64,000 nt of DNA from Planotetraspora silvatica (GTDB lineage Bacteria; Actinomycetota; Actinomycetes; Streptosporangiales; Streptosporangiaceae). Below the pieces are notes generated by a model. It did no database searches, was not told the origin of the DNA, and saw nothing but the letters and a program-made list of their open reading frames with translations. The position numbers and the translations under genes are program-made. Shown here piece after piece: positions 44,349 through 53,372 of this stretch (position 1 is its first letter; the number at the start of each line of letters is the position of its first letter). The stretch spans positions 32,638 to 96,637 of the forward strand of contig NZ_BOOQ01000053.1 in the NCBI RefSeq assembly GCF_016863315.1, given 5' to 3'.

Positions 44349-46553
44349 TCATACCTCCTCTAGCCGTTGGGAGACCTCAACAGGCACGACGCCGTCCGCC
44401 TCAGCACCTCCTCCCGCTCCGCCGACCTCGATCGTCTCGGTGTCCGGGACGGCGTCGAGCGTCACCGGCACCGTCGCCACGCTGTATGCCGCCACGATGT
44501 ATATCGGCTGTTTGGAGACCGGGTCCCAGTACAGCGGGCGCCCGTCTCCGATCGCCTCGGACGAGGGCTCGTAGTGCGCGGCGTGGAGGAAGGCGCGCCC
44601 GTGGGGCTCCTTCGCGCAGTAGCACTCCGCGCCCCATTCGGCGCCTGTCGCGAGGTCGTGCCCGAAGCTCTGGCAGACGCCGGGGTCGGTGGCGAACCGC
44701 CCGCCCGCGTACAGGCGCTCGGCGCCGTGTCCCGTCGAGGGGGTGCACGGCCACTGGACGCCGCTGCCCCCGCGCAGCCGGTCGTAGGTGATGCCGGTGC
44801 AGTCGCAGGGGCGCCCCTTCGAGCAGGCCTTCCACGCCTCGAACGCCGACTCCGCGTCGTGCCAGCCGATGAGGGGCGCGCCGTCCCTGTCGCGGAACTC
44901 CATCCGGCGGGCGTAGTCGAGGAAGATGTCCAGGTCCGCCCGGGCCTCCCCGGGCGGTTCCACGGCCTGCTCGCAGAGGTGGACCGTCCGGTCGGCGCCG
45001 GTGACGGTGCCCGGCTTCTCGCCCCAGCCCGCGGCGGGCAGGACCACGTCGGCCAGCCGGGCGGTCTCGGTCAGGTAGAGGTCCTGGACGACGAGGAACA
45101 ACTCCTCGCTCCCGAGGACCTTGCGGACCCGGTCGGCGTGAGGCAGCGAGACCACCGGGTCGGCGGCGGAGATCCACAGCAGGCGGATCGAGCCCTGCTC
45201 GGCGTAACGGAAGATCTGCATGGCGTGCGTCGGCGGCCCCCAGTGCGGGATGGCCGCGAGATCGACGTTCCACAGTTCGGCGAGTTCCCGCACGTGGTCC
45301 GGGTTCTCCCAGTTGCGCATCCCCGGGAGTTCGCCGCTCGCGCCCGTCTCCCGTGCGTGCTGGCCGGCCGGCCGGCCCGTCATCTGGAACAGGCCCGCGC
45401 CCGGGCGTCCGAGCATCCCGCGCAGCAGGTGGAGGTTGTTGACCTGGCAGGCCGCCGCCGTCGCCTGGTTGGACCGGTAGAAGCCCGGCAGGACGGTCGA
45501 CACCAGCCGCTCGCACGAGCCGAGGATCTCGGCGGCCTGCTCGATCAGGGCCGCGGGGACGGCGCAGATCTCGGCCGCCCGCTTGGGCGGGTACGCCTCG
45601 ACGACCCGGCAGAGTTCGGCGAAGCCGAGCGTGTGCCTGGCCACGTACGCGGCGTCGTAGCGGTTGCCGGCGATCAGCTCGTGGAGCAGCGCGTTCATCA
45701 GCGCCACGTTGGTGCCGGAGCGGACGGGCAGGTGGACGTCGGCCTCCTTGGCCACCTGGGTCTCCCGCGGATCCACCGCGATCATGGCGGGCGGGCGCGG
45801 GCCGAGGCGGCGGTCGAGCATCCGCTCCCACACCACCCGGGACTCGGCCATGTCCTGCCCCCACAACGCGATCGCGTCGCAGTGGTCCACGTCGGTGTAG
45901 GAGCCGGGCTGGCCGTCCGCGCCGAAGCTGGCCGTGAGGGCGGCGGCCGCCGTGGCGTCGCCTACACGCGTGCTGCCGTCGGCGTGCGGTGTGGCGATCC
46001 CGGCCTTGGCGATCACCGCGAGCGTGTAGTGCTCTTCGAGGAGCAGCCGGCCGCCGGTGTAGAAGCCGAGGCGGCCCCAGCCTCCGGGGGCGTCGAGCAG
46101 TTCCTTCGACCGGCCGGCGATCCTGCCCATGGCCGTGTCCCAGTCGCACTCGACCAGCCGGCCGCCCTCCCTGATCATCGGGCGGGTCAGCCGGGTGCCG
46201 CCGTCCGCCGTGGACGGGCCGTGCCGGTCCCGCGGATCGATCCGGCCGTGGTTGACGCGGTCCGTCCCGCGGCCGCGCACGCCCACGATCCTGCCGTCCC
46301 GGACCGCGATGTCGAGCGCGTCGCCACTGGATTGGACGGCGGAGACGTTCTGGACCCAGACGTCGACGTCGGCCTCGGTGACGCCCTCGTCCAGGTAGGT
46401 GTCCACCCGCACCGGCCAGGGGCTGCCGACGCCGATCTCAGCGGGAAGCGCGTCGCGCAGTCGTCCCGGCAGTGCCGCGGCGAGCCGTTCCACCCCACCC
46501 GGAGGTCCGTACGGCGTGCGCCTTCCCCCGTGATCGGTGATCGGCTCCGGCAC
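44349..46553 (-). CDS. Molybdopterin oxidoreductase (nitrate-reductase-like) with probable lost MoCo-binding C-terminal domain
   Basis: 734 residues of the actinobacterial nitrate/sulfide-type bis-MGD family: SSGDALDIAVRDGRIVGVRG, GLFQMTGRPAGQHARETGAS, DVVLPAAGWGEKPGTVTGAD, SKGRPCDCTGITYDRLRGG. The N-terminus has no CxxC iron-sulfur motif (residues 66-80), as is usual in this subfamily. The end reads HAAHYEPSSEAIGDGRPLYW then DPVSKQPIYIVAAYSV; from family knowledge a ~110-residue dinucleotide-binding domain normally lies between those segments, so an internal in-frame deletion is suspected. It may be inactive or altered. Confidence 0.8.
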   Translation of the reverse strand: MPEPITDHGGRRTPYGPPGGVERLAAALPGRLRDALPAEIGVGSPWPVRVDTYLDEGVTEADVDVWVQNVSAVQSSGDALDIAVRDGRIVGVRGRGTDRVNHGRIDPRDRHGPSTADGGTRLTRPMIREGGRLVECDWDTAMGRIAGRSKELLDAPGGWGRLGFYTGGRLLLEEHYTLAVIAKAGIATPHADGSTRVGDATAAAALTASFGADGQPGSYTDVDHCDAIALWGQDMAESRVVWERMLDRRLGPRPPAMIAVDPRETQVAKEADVHLPVRSGTNVALMNALLHELIAGNRYDAAYVARHTLGFAELCRVVEAYPPKRAAEICAVPAALIEQAAEILGSCERLVSTVLPGFYRSNQATAAACQVNNLHLLRGMLGRPGAGLFQMTGRPAGQHARETGASGELPGMRNWENPDHVRELAELWNVDLAAIPHWGPPTHAMQIFRYAEQGSIRLLWISAADPVVSLPHADRVRKVLGSEELFLVVQDLYLTETARLADVVLPAAGWGEKPGTVTGADRTVHLCEQAVEPPGEARADLDIFLDYARRMEFRDRDGAPLIGWHDAESAFEAWKACSKGRPCDCTGITYDRLRGGSGVQWPCTPSTGHGAERLYAGGRFATDPGVCQSFGHDLATGAEWGAECYCAKEPHGRAFLHAAHYEPSSEAIGDGRPLYWDPVSKQPIYIVAAYSVATVPVTLDAVPDTETIEVGGAGGGAEADGVVPVEVSQRLEEV

Positions 46554-46833
46554 CTGGCACCTCCGCGGTCACGCGACAGCTCCGACATGGCTCCAGCACG
46601 GGTCCAACACGGCTCCGACTACCTGCGCGAACGAGGCTGCTCGTACCCCGCAGTGCAACGCTGACCCCGGAAACGGAGGAACTGACCGGTTTCTTTTCGA
46701 ATAATTTCCATAGGGGGTTAATGACGTTGTGTGTCCGGTGTGGGGGGAGCATGATCTGTAAGGTGCGTTTACTGAGGAATGTCGGCGCGAGCGAGCGGGA
46801 CCTCGGGCGTCTCCGCATCGCTGTGGGGTGGGA

Positions 46834-49737
46834 ATGGACGGTCGTACGACCACGCCGGCCGTGACCGGCTCTCCCACGCCTGCGCCAGGCAGTCCGGCAG
46901 GGCCTCTGGTCGGACGGCAGGACGCGCTGGACATGTTGCGCGGCGCGCTGAGCATCGGCGACGGCTTCCGGTTCCTGACGCTGGTGGGCGACCCGGGAGC
47001 GGGCAAGACGCGGCTGCTCTCCGAACTGATGACCATGGCCGCCGAGCAGGGGTTCACCACGCTGTGGGGAAGGGCCGCCGAGTACGAGCAGGTCATGCCG
47101 TACAGCGCACTGGTGGACGCGCTCGACGACCACATCGACGCCCGGCGATCCGACGTGATCGAGACCGTGGGAGCCGCGCAGGCCGCCATGCTGGCCGGGG
47201 TGTTCCCGGCGCTGGCCGCGCAGGACACCGGGGAGACGATCGGCGACGACCGAAGCGGGCTGGCCCGCTACCGGCTCTACCGCGCCCTGCGCCAGATGAT
47301 CGACGCGCTGGCCGGGTCCAAGGGGCTCGTCCTCATCCTCGACGACGTCCACTGGGCCGACGAGAGCTCCATGGAGTTCCTCGACCACGTCGTCCGGCAC
47401 CCGCCGAACGGGCCCGTCCTGGTGGCGGCGGCCTACCGCCCGGCGCAGGCCCCGCCGCGGCTGGCCACCCTCGTCGCGGCGGCGGGACCGCGCGGCCACG
47501 AGGTCACGGTCGGCCCGCTCAGCCAGGCGGAGGTCGAGCAGTTCCTCGGCCCCGAGGTCGCCCGCAGCCGGGGCAGAGCCCTGTACGACGCCAGCGGGGG
47601 CAACCCGTTCTACCTCGAGGCGCTGGCGCGGATGGACCAGACGGAGATCGGGGAGCTGCCGCCCACCGTTCTGGCCATGCTCCAGGTCGAGCTCGGCGTC
47701 CTGTCCCCCGACGCGCTGCGGGTCGCGCAGGCGGCCGCGGTGGCGGCGGACGAGTTCGAGCCGGCGATCGCCGCCGTGGCGGCCGAGGTGGTCCAGGCCA
47801 CGGCGCTGGCCGCCATCGACGAACTCGTGGAGCGGGACATCGTCAGGACCCGCGACGGGCGTTTCCGGTTCAGGCATCCCCTCGTCCGCTGGGCCGCCTA
47901 CGAGTCGGCCGCGGCCGGCTGGCGCGTGGGTGCGCACGCGAGGATCGCCGCCCACCTGGCGGAGCTGGGCGCTCCGTCCACCGTCCAGGCCCACCACGTC
48001 CAGCATTCGGGTTCCTTCGGCGACCAGAAGGCCGTCGGCGTCCTGCTCGCGGCCGCCCGCGCCGTGATCGCGCAGGCGCCCGCCACGTCGGCCCACTGGC
48101 TGCAGGCCGCGCTGCGGCTCATGCCGGACGACCACACGACGCGCGAGGACCGCCTGGCCCTGCTGATGGAGCTGAGCTGGGCGCAGGGCGTCAGCGGACG
48201 GCTCGCCGAGGGCCGTGACACCGCGCGCGAGCTGCTGCGGCTCCTCCCCGGCGACGACTACTCCCGCCGGGGCCGGGCCGCGCGGGTGTGCGCGCTCATG
48301 GAACGCCAGCTCGACCGCCCGCAGGAGGCCCGCGCCCTGCTCCTCGACGAGCTGAGCCGCATGCCCAACCCGCGGTCGGCGGCCGCGGTGCCGCTGCGCA
48401 TGCGGCTGGTCGCCGAGAGCCTCATGCGCGTCGACTTCCGCGCCGCCCAGGCCGTGCTCGACCTGATGCCGGACGCGGCCGAGGACTGGGAGCCCGGCCT
48501 CGCCGTGGCGGTGGCGGCGCTTCGGCCGATGCCGGCCTACGCGGCGGGCCGCGCCGCCGACGCGGTCGCATACGCCCAGGCGGCCGACCGCCTCCTCGGG
48601 TCCGTCCCCGACGACCATCTCGCGGAGTGGCTCGACGCCATCGCCTGGCTGTGCTGGGCCGAGATCAACCTCGGCCGGTACGGCGACGCGCTGCGCCACT
48701 TCGACCGGGCGGCGGAGGTGGCCCGCGCGACCGGCCAGAGCTACATCCTCACCAACCTGCTCGCCGGACGGGCCAAGACACTCGTGATGATGGGGCGGCT
48801 GGCCGATGCCATGGCCACCGCCGAGGAGTCCGTGGAGGGCGCCCGGCTGCTCGACTCGGGGCAGCAGCTGGTCTTCGCGCTCACCCAGGTCTGCCTGGCC
48901 GCCTCGTGGGCGGGTGACGACGACGCCGCCCTGCTCGCCGGGAACGAGGCCGTCCAGCGCGGTGTCGGAGGCGGCGAGGTGTGGGGAGCCCAGGCCCGCT
49001 ACGCCCGAGGGCAGGCGCTGATCAACGCCGGCCGCCTGGAGGAGGGCGTCGAGGCCGTCCTCGACGCGTGCGACCGGTTCGAGTCCCCGCGGCTCGACCG
49101 GGTGACGCTGACGTCGTCGTGCGAGGTGCTGGCGCGGGTCGCGGCCTCTCGCGGCGACGAGGCCGAGTCGATGGCGTGGGCGGCGCGCGCGGCACAGCTC
49201 GAGGATCGGGGGCTGGCCGTGACGTCCGGGATCGTCCCCCTGGCCCGGGCCCACGCGTTGCGGGACAAGGATCCGGCGGCCGCGGCGTCCGCCGCGCAGG
49301 AGGCGGCCCGCCTCCTGTCGGAGGGACAGCGCGACCTCGACGCCGGCCGGGCCCTGCTGACGGCCGGGCTCGCTCACATTGAGGCCGGCGACAAGAGCTC
49401 GGCGCGCGACAACCTCAGGTCGGCCGCATCCGCGTTCGACGCGTGCGGGGCGCGGGGCCTCAAGGCGCAGACCGACCGTGAGCTGCGCCGCCTCGGCGTC
49501 CGCGTGAGCGGCGCGGCGAGCGCGTCCGGCGCCGGCCGGGACGCCGGGGATCTCGGGCTGTCGCCGAGGGAGTTCGAGGTCGCGCGCCTGGTCGCGGACG
49601 GGCTCACGAACCAGCAGATCGCTCAGCGGCTGTTCCTCAGCGTGCGGACGATCGAGACCCATCTGTCCCGCATCTTCACCAAGCTCGACGTGTCGTCCCG
49701 GGTGGGCGTGGCCACGGCACTGAACCGGCGTCACTGA
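46834..49737 (+). CDS. LAL-type LuxR-family transcriptional regulator
   Basis: 967 residues. An AAA/STAND ATPase N-terminus (LTLVGDPGAGKTRLLSELMT, Walker A; VLILDDVHWADESSMEFLDH, Walker B), a TPR-like helical middle, and the C-terminal LuxR helix-turn-helix (LSPREFEVARLVADGLTNQQ; RLFLSVRTIETHLSRIFTKL). LAL proteins are usually activators triggered by a ligand, often of catabolic or biosynthetic clusters. The ATG at 46834 has GGGG 5 nt upstream; a GTG at 46828 adds two codons. Divergent from the oxidoreductase; it may instead activate the downstream hydrolase/GMC genes. Confidence 0.93.
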   Translation: MDGRTTTPAVTGSPTPAPGSPAGPLVGRQDALDMLRGALSIGDGFRFLTLVGDPGAGKTRLLSELMTMAAEQGFTTLWGRAAEYEQVMPYSALVDALDDHIDARRSDVIETVGAAQAAMLAGVFPALAAQDTGETIGDDRSGLARYRLYRALRQMIDALAGSKGLVLILDDVHWADESSMEFLDHVVRHPPNGPVLVAAAYRPAQAPPRLATLVAAAGPRGHEVTVGPLSQAEVEQFLGPEVARSRGRALYDASGGNPFYLEALARMDQTEIGELPPTVLAMLQVELGVLSPDALRVAQAAAVAADEFEPAIAAVAAEVVQATALAAIDELVERDIVRTRDGRFRFRHPLVRWAAYESAAAGWRVGAHARIAAHLAELGAPSTVQAHHVQHSGSFGDQKAVGVLLAAARAVIAQAPATSAHWLQAALRLMPDDHTTREDRLALLMELSWAQGVSGRLAEGRDTARELLRLLPGDDYSRRGRAARVCALMERQLDRPQEARALLLDELSRMPNPRSAAAVPLRMRLVAESLMRVDFRAAQAVLDLMPDAAEDWEPGLAVAVAALRPMPAYAAGRAADAVAYAQAADRLLGSVPDDHLAEWLDAIAWLCWAEINLGRYGDALRHFDRAAEVARATGQSYILTNLLAGRAKTLVMMGRLADAMATAEESVEGARLLDSGQQLVFALTQVCLAASWAGDDDAALLAGNEAVQRGVGGGEVWGAQARYARGQALINAGRLEEGVEAVLDACDRFESPRLDRVTLTSSCEVLARVAASRGDEAESMAWAARAAQLEDRGLAVTSGIVPLARAHALRDKDPAAAASAAQEAARLLSEGQRDLDAGRALLTAGLAHIEAGDKSSARDNLRSAASAFDACGARGLKAQTDRELRRLGVRVSGAASASGAGRDAGDLGLSPREFEVARLVADGLTNQQIAQRLFLSVRTIETHLSRIFTKLDVSSRVGVATALNRRH

Positions 49738-49823
49738 CGTTTCACCACGAGTACGGGTTTTCCACGATGCCGCCGGACATGGCCGGATTGGGATCGTTGC
49801 CGTGGGCCAAGGAGGACGATCAG

Positions 49824-50939
49824 ATGGAACACCGAATTCCCCGGTTCACGCTTGACGGCGTGCGGGAAGCCGAGGTCTCGGTCCATCCGTTCGCCACCGA
49901 GGATGAGTTGGGGCTGACGCTGACCCGGTTCCGCCGGGGCGGAGGTCCGGCGCCGGAGGGGACGCCGGACGACGTGGTCCTGCTCATCCATGGCCTGACC
50001 TCGTCGAGTGACATGTTCATCATGCCGGAGCACACCAATCTGGTCGGGTTCCTGCATGAGAACGGTTTCGGCGACGTATGGGCACTGGACTTCCGGATGA
50101 GCAACCGGTTCCCGTACAACGTCGAGACTCGAAGGCACACGCTGGACGACATCGCCCATTTCGATTACCCGGCAGCACTACGTGAACTCCGCCGCCACGT
50201 GGGGGCGCGGCGGATACACGTGGTCGCACACTGCCTCGGGTCGGTGTCGTTCAGCATGAGCCTGTTCGCCGGCGCGGTCGACGGGATCGCGAGCCTGGTC
50301 GCCAACAGCGTGGCGCTGACACCACGCGTGCACCGGTGGTCCAGGGTGAAGCTGTCCTTCGGGCCCGTGCTGATGGAGTACGGCACGGGCCTGTCCTACC
50401 TCGATCCGCGGTTCAAGGACGCGCCGCCGCTCACCCGCAGGTGGCTGCTGGCCCGGGCGGTCTCGCTCCTCCACCCCGAGTGCCGTGAGCCGGCCTGCCA
50501 CATGCAGAGCTTCATGTGGGGCAGCGGCAAACCCGCGATGTACCGCCACGGCAACCTGCGGCCGGAGACCCACCTGCACGAGCGCCTCGCCGACCTCAAC
50601 GGCGCGTGCGACCTCCACTATTACCGGCACGTTCACAAGATGGTGGCCGCCGGGCAGGCGGTCAGGTTCGACCCCGGGGATCACCGGCACGACGACCTGC
50701 CGGAGGACTACCTGGCGGCGGCGGCCGACGTGACGACGCCGATCCTGTTCATGACCGGCGACCACAACGACGTCTTCACCGACTCCAACATCGTGTGCCA
50801 CGAGAGGTTGTCCGAAGCCGCGCCCGGACGGCACGAACTGCGGGTCGTGCCCGGTTACGGGCACATCGACACGCTGATCGGCAAGGACGCGCACCTGGAC
50901 GTGTTCCCGCACATCCTCGACTTCATCAAGCGGCACTAG
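49824..50939 (+). CDS. Alpha/beta hydrolase with Cys in the nucleophile position
   Basis: 371 residues. Oxyanion loop VVLLIHGLTSSSDMF. The nucleophile elbow reads IHVVAHCLGSVS: Cys137 replaces the usual Ser of GxSxG. Asp in FMTGDHNDVFTDSN and His in PGYGHIDTLIG complete the triad. Cys at this position is known in PHA synthases and in hydrolases linked to cholesterol-oxidase-like GMC proteins. ATG 49824 is 8 nt from AAGGAGG. It precedes the GMC gene on the same strand, with a tandem repeat between. Confidence 0.88.
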   Translation: MEHRIPRFTLDGVREAEVSVHPFATEDELGLTLTRFRRGGGPAPEGTPDDVVLLIHGLTSSSDMFIMPEHTNLVGFLHENGFGDVWALDFRMSNRFPYNVETRRHTLDDIAHFDYPAALRELRRHVGARRIHVVAHCLGSVSFSMSLFAGAVDGIASLVANSVALTPRVHRWSRVKLSFGPVLMEYGTGLSYLDPRFKDAPPLTRRWLLARAVSLLHPECREPACHMQSFMWGSGKPAMYRHGNLRPETHLHERLADLNGACDLHYYRHVHKMVAAGQAVRFDPGDHRHDDLPEDYLAAAADVTTPILFMTGDHNDVFTDSNIVCHERLSEAAPGRHELRVVPGYGHIDTLIGKDAHLDVFPHILDFIKRH

Positions 50940-50948
50940 ACCGGCACG

Positions 50949-51004
50949 GGCCACACGGCCACACGGCCACACGGCCACACGGCCACACGGTCACACGGTC
51001 ACAC
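50949..51004. repeat. 8-bp tandem repeat array
   Basis: GGCCACAC x5 (50949-50988) followed by GGTCACAC x2 (50989-51004), in the gap between the hydrolase and GMC genes. Slippage-prone; copy number probably varies between strains. Confidence 0.95.
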
Positions 51005-51035
51005 AGACTCACGGGGCGAGACGGAAAGCGAAGAG

Positions 51036-53372
51036 ATGGAACACGTCGACGCGGTTGTGGTCGGCTCGGGGTTCGGCGGCGCGGTGGCGGCCTACCGGCT
51101 CGCCGAGGCGGGGCTGTCCGTTGTGGTGCTCGAGCGCGGCAGGCCGTACCCGCCGGGCTCGTTCCCGCGCAGCCCCTCGGAGCTGGGGCAGGCCTTCTGG
51201 GACCCGCGCGAGGGCCTGCACGGCCTGTTCGACGTGTGGAGTTTCCGCGACTGCGACTCGGTGGTGTCCAGCGGGCTCGGCGGCGGCTCGCTCATCTACG
51301 CGAACGTGCTGCTGCGCAAGGAGGAGAGCTGGTTCGTCCGGGACGAGCCCCTCCCCGGCGGCGGCCACGAGTCCTGGCCGGTGACCCGGGCCGACCTCGA
51401 CCCCCACTACGACGTGGTCGAGCGCATGATCGGCGCGACGCCGTACCCGCTGGGGCATCCGGGTTACGACGACACGCTGAAGACGCTGGCGATGCGGGAC
51501 GCCGCCGCGGAACTGGGGCTCGACTGGCGGCTGCCGCCCCTCGCGGTCAGCTTCGCCCCCTCGCCGGGTGCGGAGCCCGGGCTCGGGCTGCCGATCGTCG
51601 ACCCCGTGTACGGCAACGCGCACGGGGTGCCGCGCCGTACGTGCCGGTTGTGCGGGGAGTGCGACATCGGGTGCAACGACGGGGCGAAGAACAGCCTCGA
51701 CCACACCTACCTGGCCGCCGCCCGCCGCAACGGCGCGGACCTGCGCACCCTCCACGAGGTGCGGGCCATCAGGCCCAGCGTCGGCGGCGGCTACGACGTC
51801 GACTACGTCGAGCACATGCCGCGCCCGGAGAACGAGGACGGACCGCGCCGGGAACGGTGGACCGGCCCGCACACGATCAGCTGCGACCGTCTCGTCCTGG
51901 CCGCCGGCACGTACGGGACGACCTCGCTGCTGCTGAAGAACCGGGCGAGGTTCCCTCACTTGAGCGAGGCGCTGGGCACCCGGTACTCCGGCAACGGTGA
52001 CATGTTGTCCTTCCTTCTTCGCGCCAAGGACCGGACCAGGACCAGGCCGATCAACGCGAGCCGCGGCCCGGTCATCACGAGCGCCATCCGGCTGGCCGAC
52101 GGCGACGAGGGCCGGGGGGCCTACATCGAGGACGGCGGCTACCCGTCGTTCGTCGACTTCCTGGTCGAGGGCGCCAGCGTGGGAAGCGAGCTCAGCAGGG
52201 CCGCCCGCTTCCTGCTGGAGCGGCTGCGCGGGATCGTGACCCACGACACCAACCTGTCCGCGGAGATCGCCGGGCTCATCGGCCCCGGCGAGCTGTCCGG
52301 GAGCTCGCTGCCGCTTCTCGGGATGGGCCGGGACGTGCCCGACGGGGAGCTCCGGCTGCGCGACGGCCGTCTCGACGTGGTCTGGACGGCCGAGACGAGC
52401 GAGGAGTACTTCGACCGGGTGCGGTCGACGATGCGGCGGATCAGCGACGTGCTGGGCGCCGAATACGCCGACAGCCCGTCGTGGCGGCGCAAGCGCGTCA
52501 TGACCGTCCACCCGCTCGGCGGCGCCCCCATGGGGCGCCATCCCGGTGAGGGCGTCTGCGACGCCTACGGTGAGGTCTTCGGCCACCCCGGGCTCTACAT
52601 CGCGGACGGCGCGGCCATGCCGGGCCCGGTCGGCGCCAACCCGGCGCTCACGATCGCCGCCCTGTCCGACCGCATGTCGACGCGGATCCTCGAGAACCGG
52701 CGGACCGCCGCCCTGGAGGTACCGCGGGCGAAGGCGGCCGTGCCCGCATGGGACGCGGGCTCCCCCGGCGACCCGACGTCGCTCTGGTTCGTCGAGGAGA
52801 TGCGCGGGTCCCTCGCCGTGGGCAGATCCGATCCGCACTCGCGGATGGGCACGTCCGAGGCGGGCCAGTTCATGTTCCGCCTCACCATCACGGCCGACGA
52901 CGTGCAGCGCTTCCTCACCGAGCCGGAGCACCAGGCCAGAGCCGAAGGATGGGTCGAGGCCGAGATGTGCGGAGGGCGCCGTCCCGTCACCCGCGGCTGG
53001 TTCAACCTGTTCGTGCCCGGGGACTCGCCCGACCGCAGGGAGATGCGCTACCGGCTGCATTTCTGGGACGCGGAGAACCGGCCGCGCACTCTCGCGGGGT
53101 GGAAGGACGTCCACCACGGCCCGCCCACCCGGTTGTGGCTGGACACCTCCACGCTGTACGCCCGGCTGCTGGAGGGCCACGTCGAGGAGGGCGCGGACGA
53201 CGACGCCAAGGCCATCGCCGCGGGCACGCTGCACATCCTGCCCACCGACCTGGTCAAGATGCTGACGACGTTCCGTACGGCGGGCCCCGACGGGCCCTCC
53301 TCGCTCGCCCGCTTCTGCGGGTTCTTCCTCGGCGAACTGTGGGAGATCTACCGGCCGCGCCACGGGTCGTAG
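51036..53372 (+). CDS. GMC-type FAD oxidoreductase, cholesterol-oxidase-like (ChoD-type)
   Basis: 778 residues. VVVGSGFGGAVAAYRLAEAG binds FAD; LGGGSLIYANVLLR and HPLGGAPMGRHPGEG and GPVGANPALTIAALSDRMST are GMC motifs. A Cx2Cx2Cx3C cluster (C203, C206, C209, C213; CRLCGECDIGC) is typical of the ChoD/steroid-oxidase subgroup. Residues ~590-770 are an extra C-terminal domain (GQFMFRLTITADDVQRFLTE). The substrate is a sterol or other large alcohol by family analogy. The adjacent hydrolase probably acts on the product or an ester of the substrate. The 3' end overlaps the convergent LigD-type gene by 25 nt. Confidence 0.9.
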   Translation: MEHVDAVVVGSGFGGAVAAYRLAEAGLSVVVLERGRPYPPGSFPRSPSELGQAFWDPREGLHGLFDVWSFRDCDSVVSSGLGGGSLIYANVLLRKEESWFVRDEPLPGGGHESWPVTRADLDPHYDVVERMIGATPYPLGHPGYDDTLKTLAMRDAAAELGLDWRLPPLAVSFAPSPGAEPGLGLPIVDPVYGNAHGVPRRTCRLCGECDIGCNDGAKNSLDHTYLAAARRNGADLRTLHEVRAIRPSVGGGYDVDYVEHMPRPENEDGPRRERWTGPHTISCDRLVLAAGTYGTTSLLLKNRARFPHLSEALGTRYSGNGDMLSFLLRAKDRTRTRPINASRGPVITSAIRLADGDEGRGAYIEDGGYPSFVDFLVEGASVGSELSRAARFLLERLRGIVTHDTNLSAEIAGLIGPGELSGSSLPLLGMGRDVPDGELRLRDGRLDVVWTAETSEEYFDRVRSTMRRISDVLGAEYADSPSWRRKRVMTVHPLGGAPMGRHPGEGVCDAYGEVFGHPGLYIADGAAMPGPVGANPALTIAALSDRMSTRILENRRTAALEVPRAKAAVPAWDAGSPGDPTSLWFVEEMRGSLAVGRSDPHSRMGTSEAGQFMFRLTITADDVQRFLTEPEHQARAEGWVEAEMCGGRRPVTRGWFNLFVPGDSPDRREMRYRLHFWDAENRPRTLAGWKDVHHGPPTRLWLDTSTLYARLLEGHVEEGADDDAKAIAAGTLHILPTDLVKMLTTFRTAGPDGPSSLARFCGFFLGELWEIYRPRHGS

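Noticed and set aside
46438..49734. 1098-residue minus-strand ORF, and 1070 residues at 51009-54221
   Set aside because: Shadows of the LAL regulator and of the GMC/LigD genes; no motifs and biased composition.
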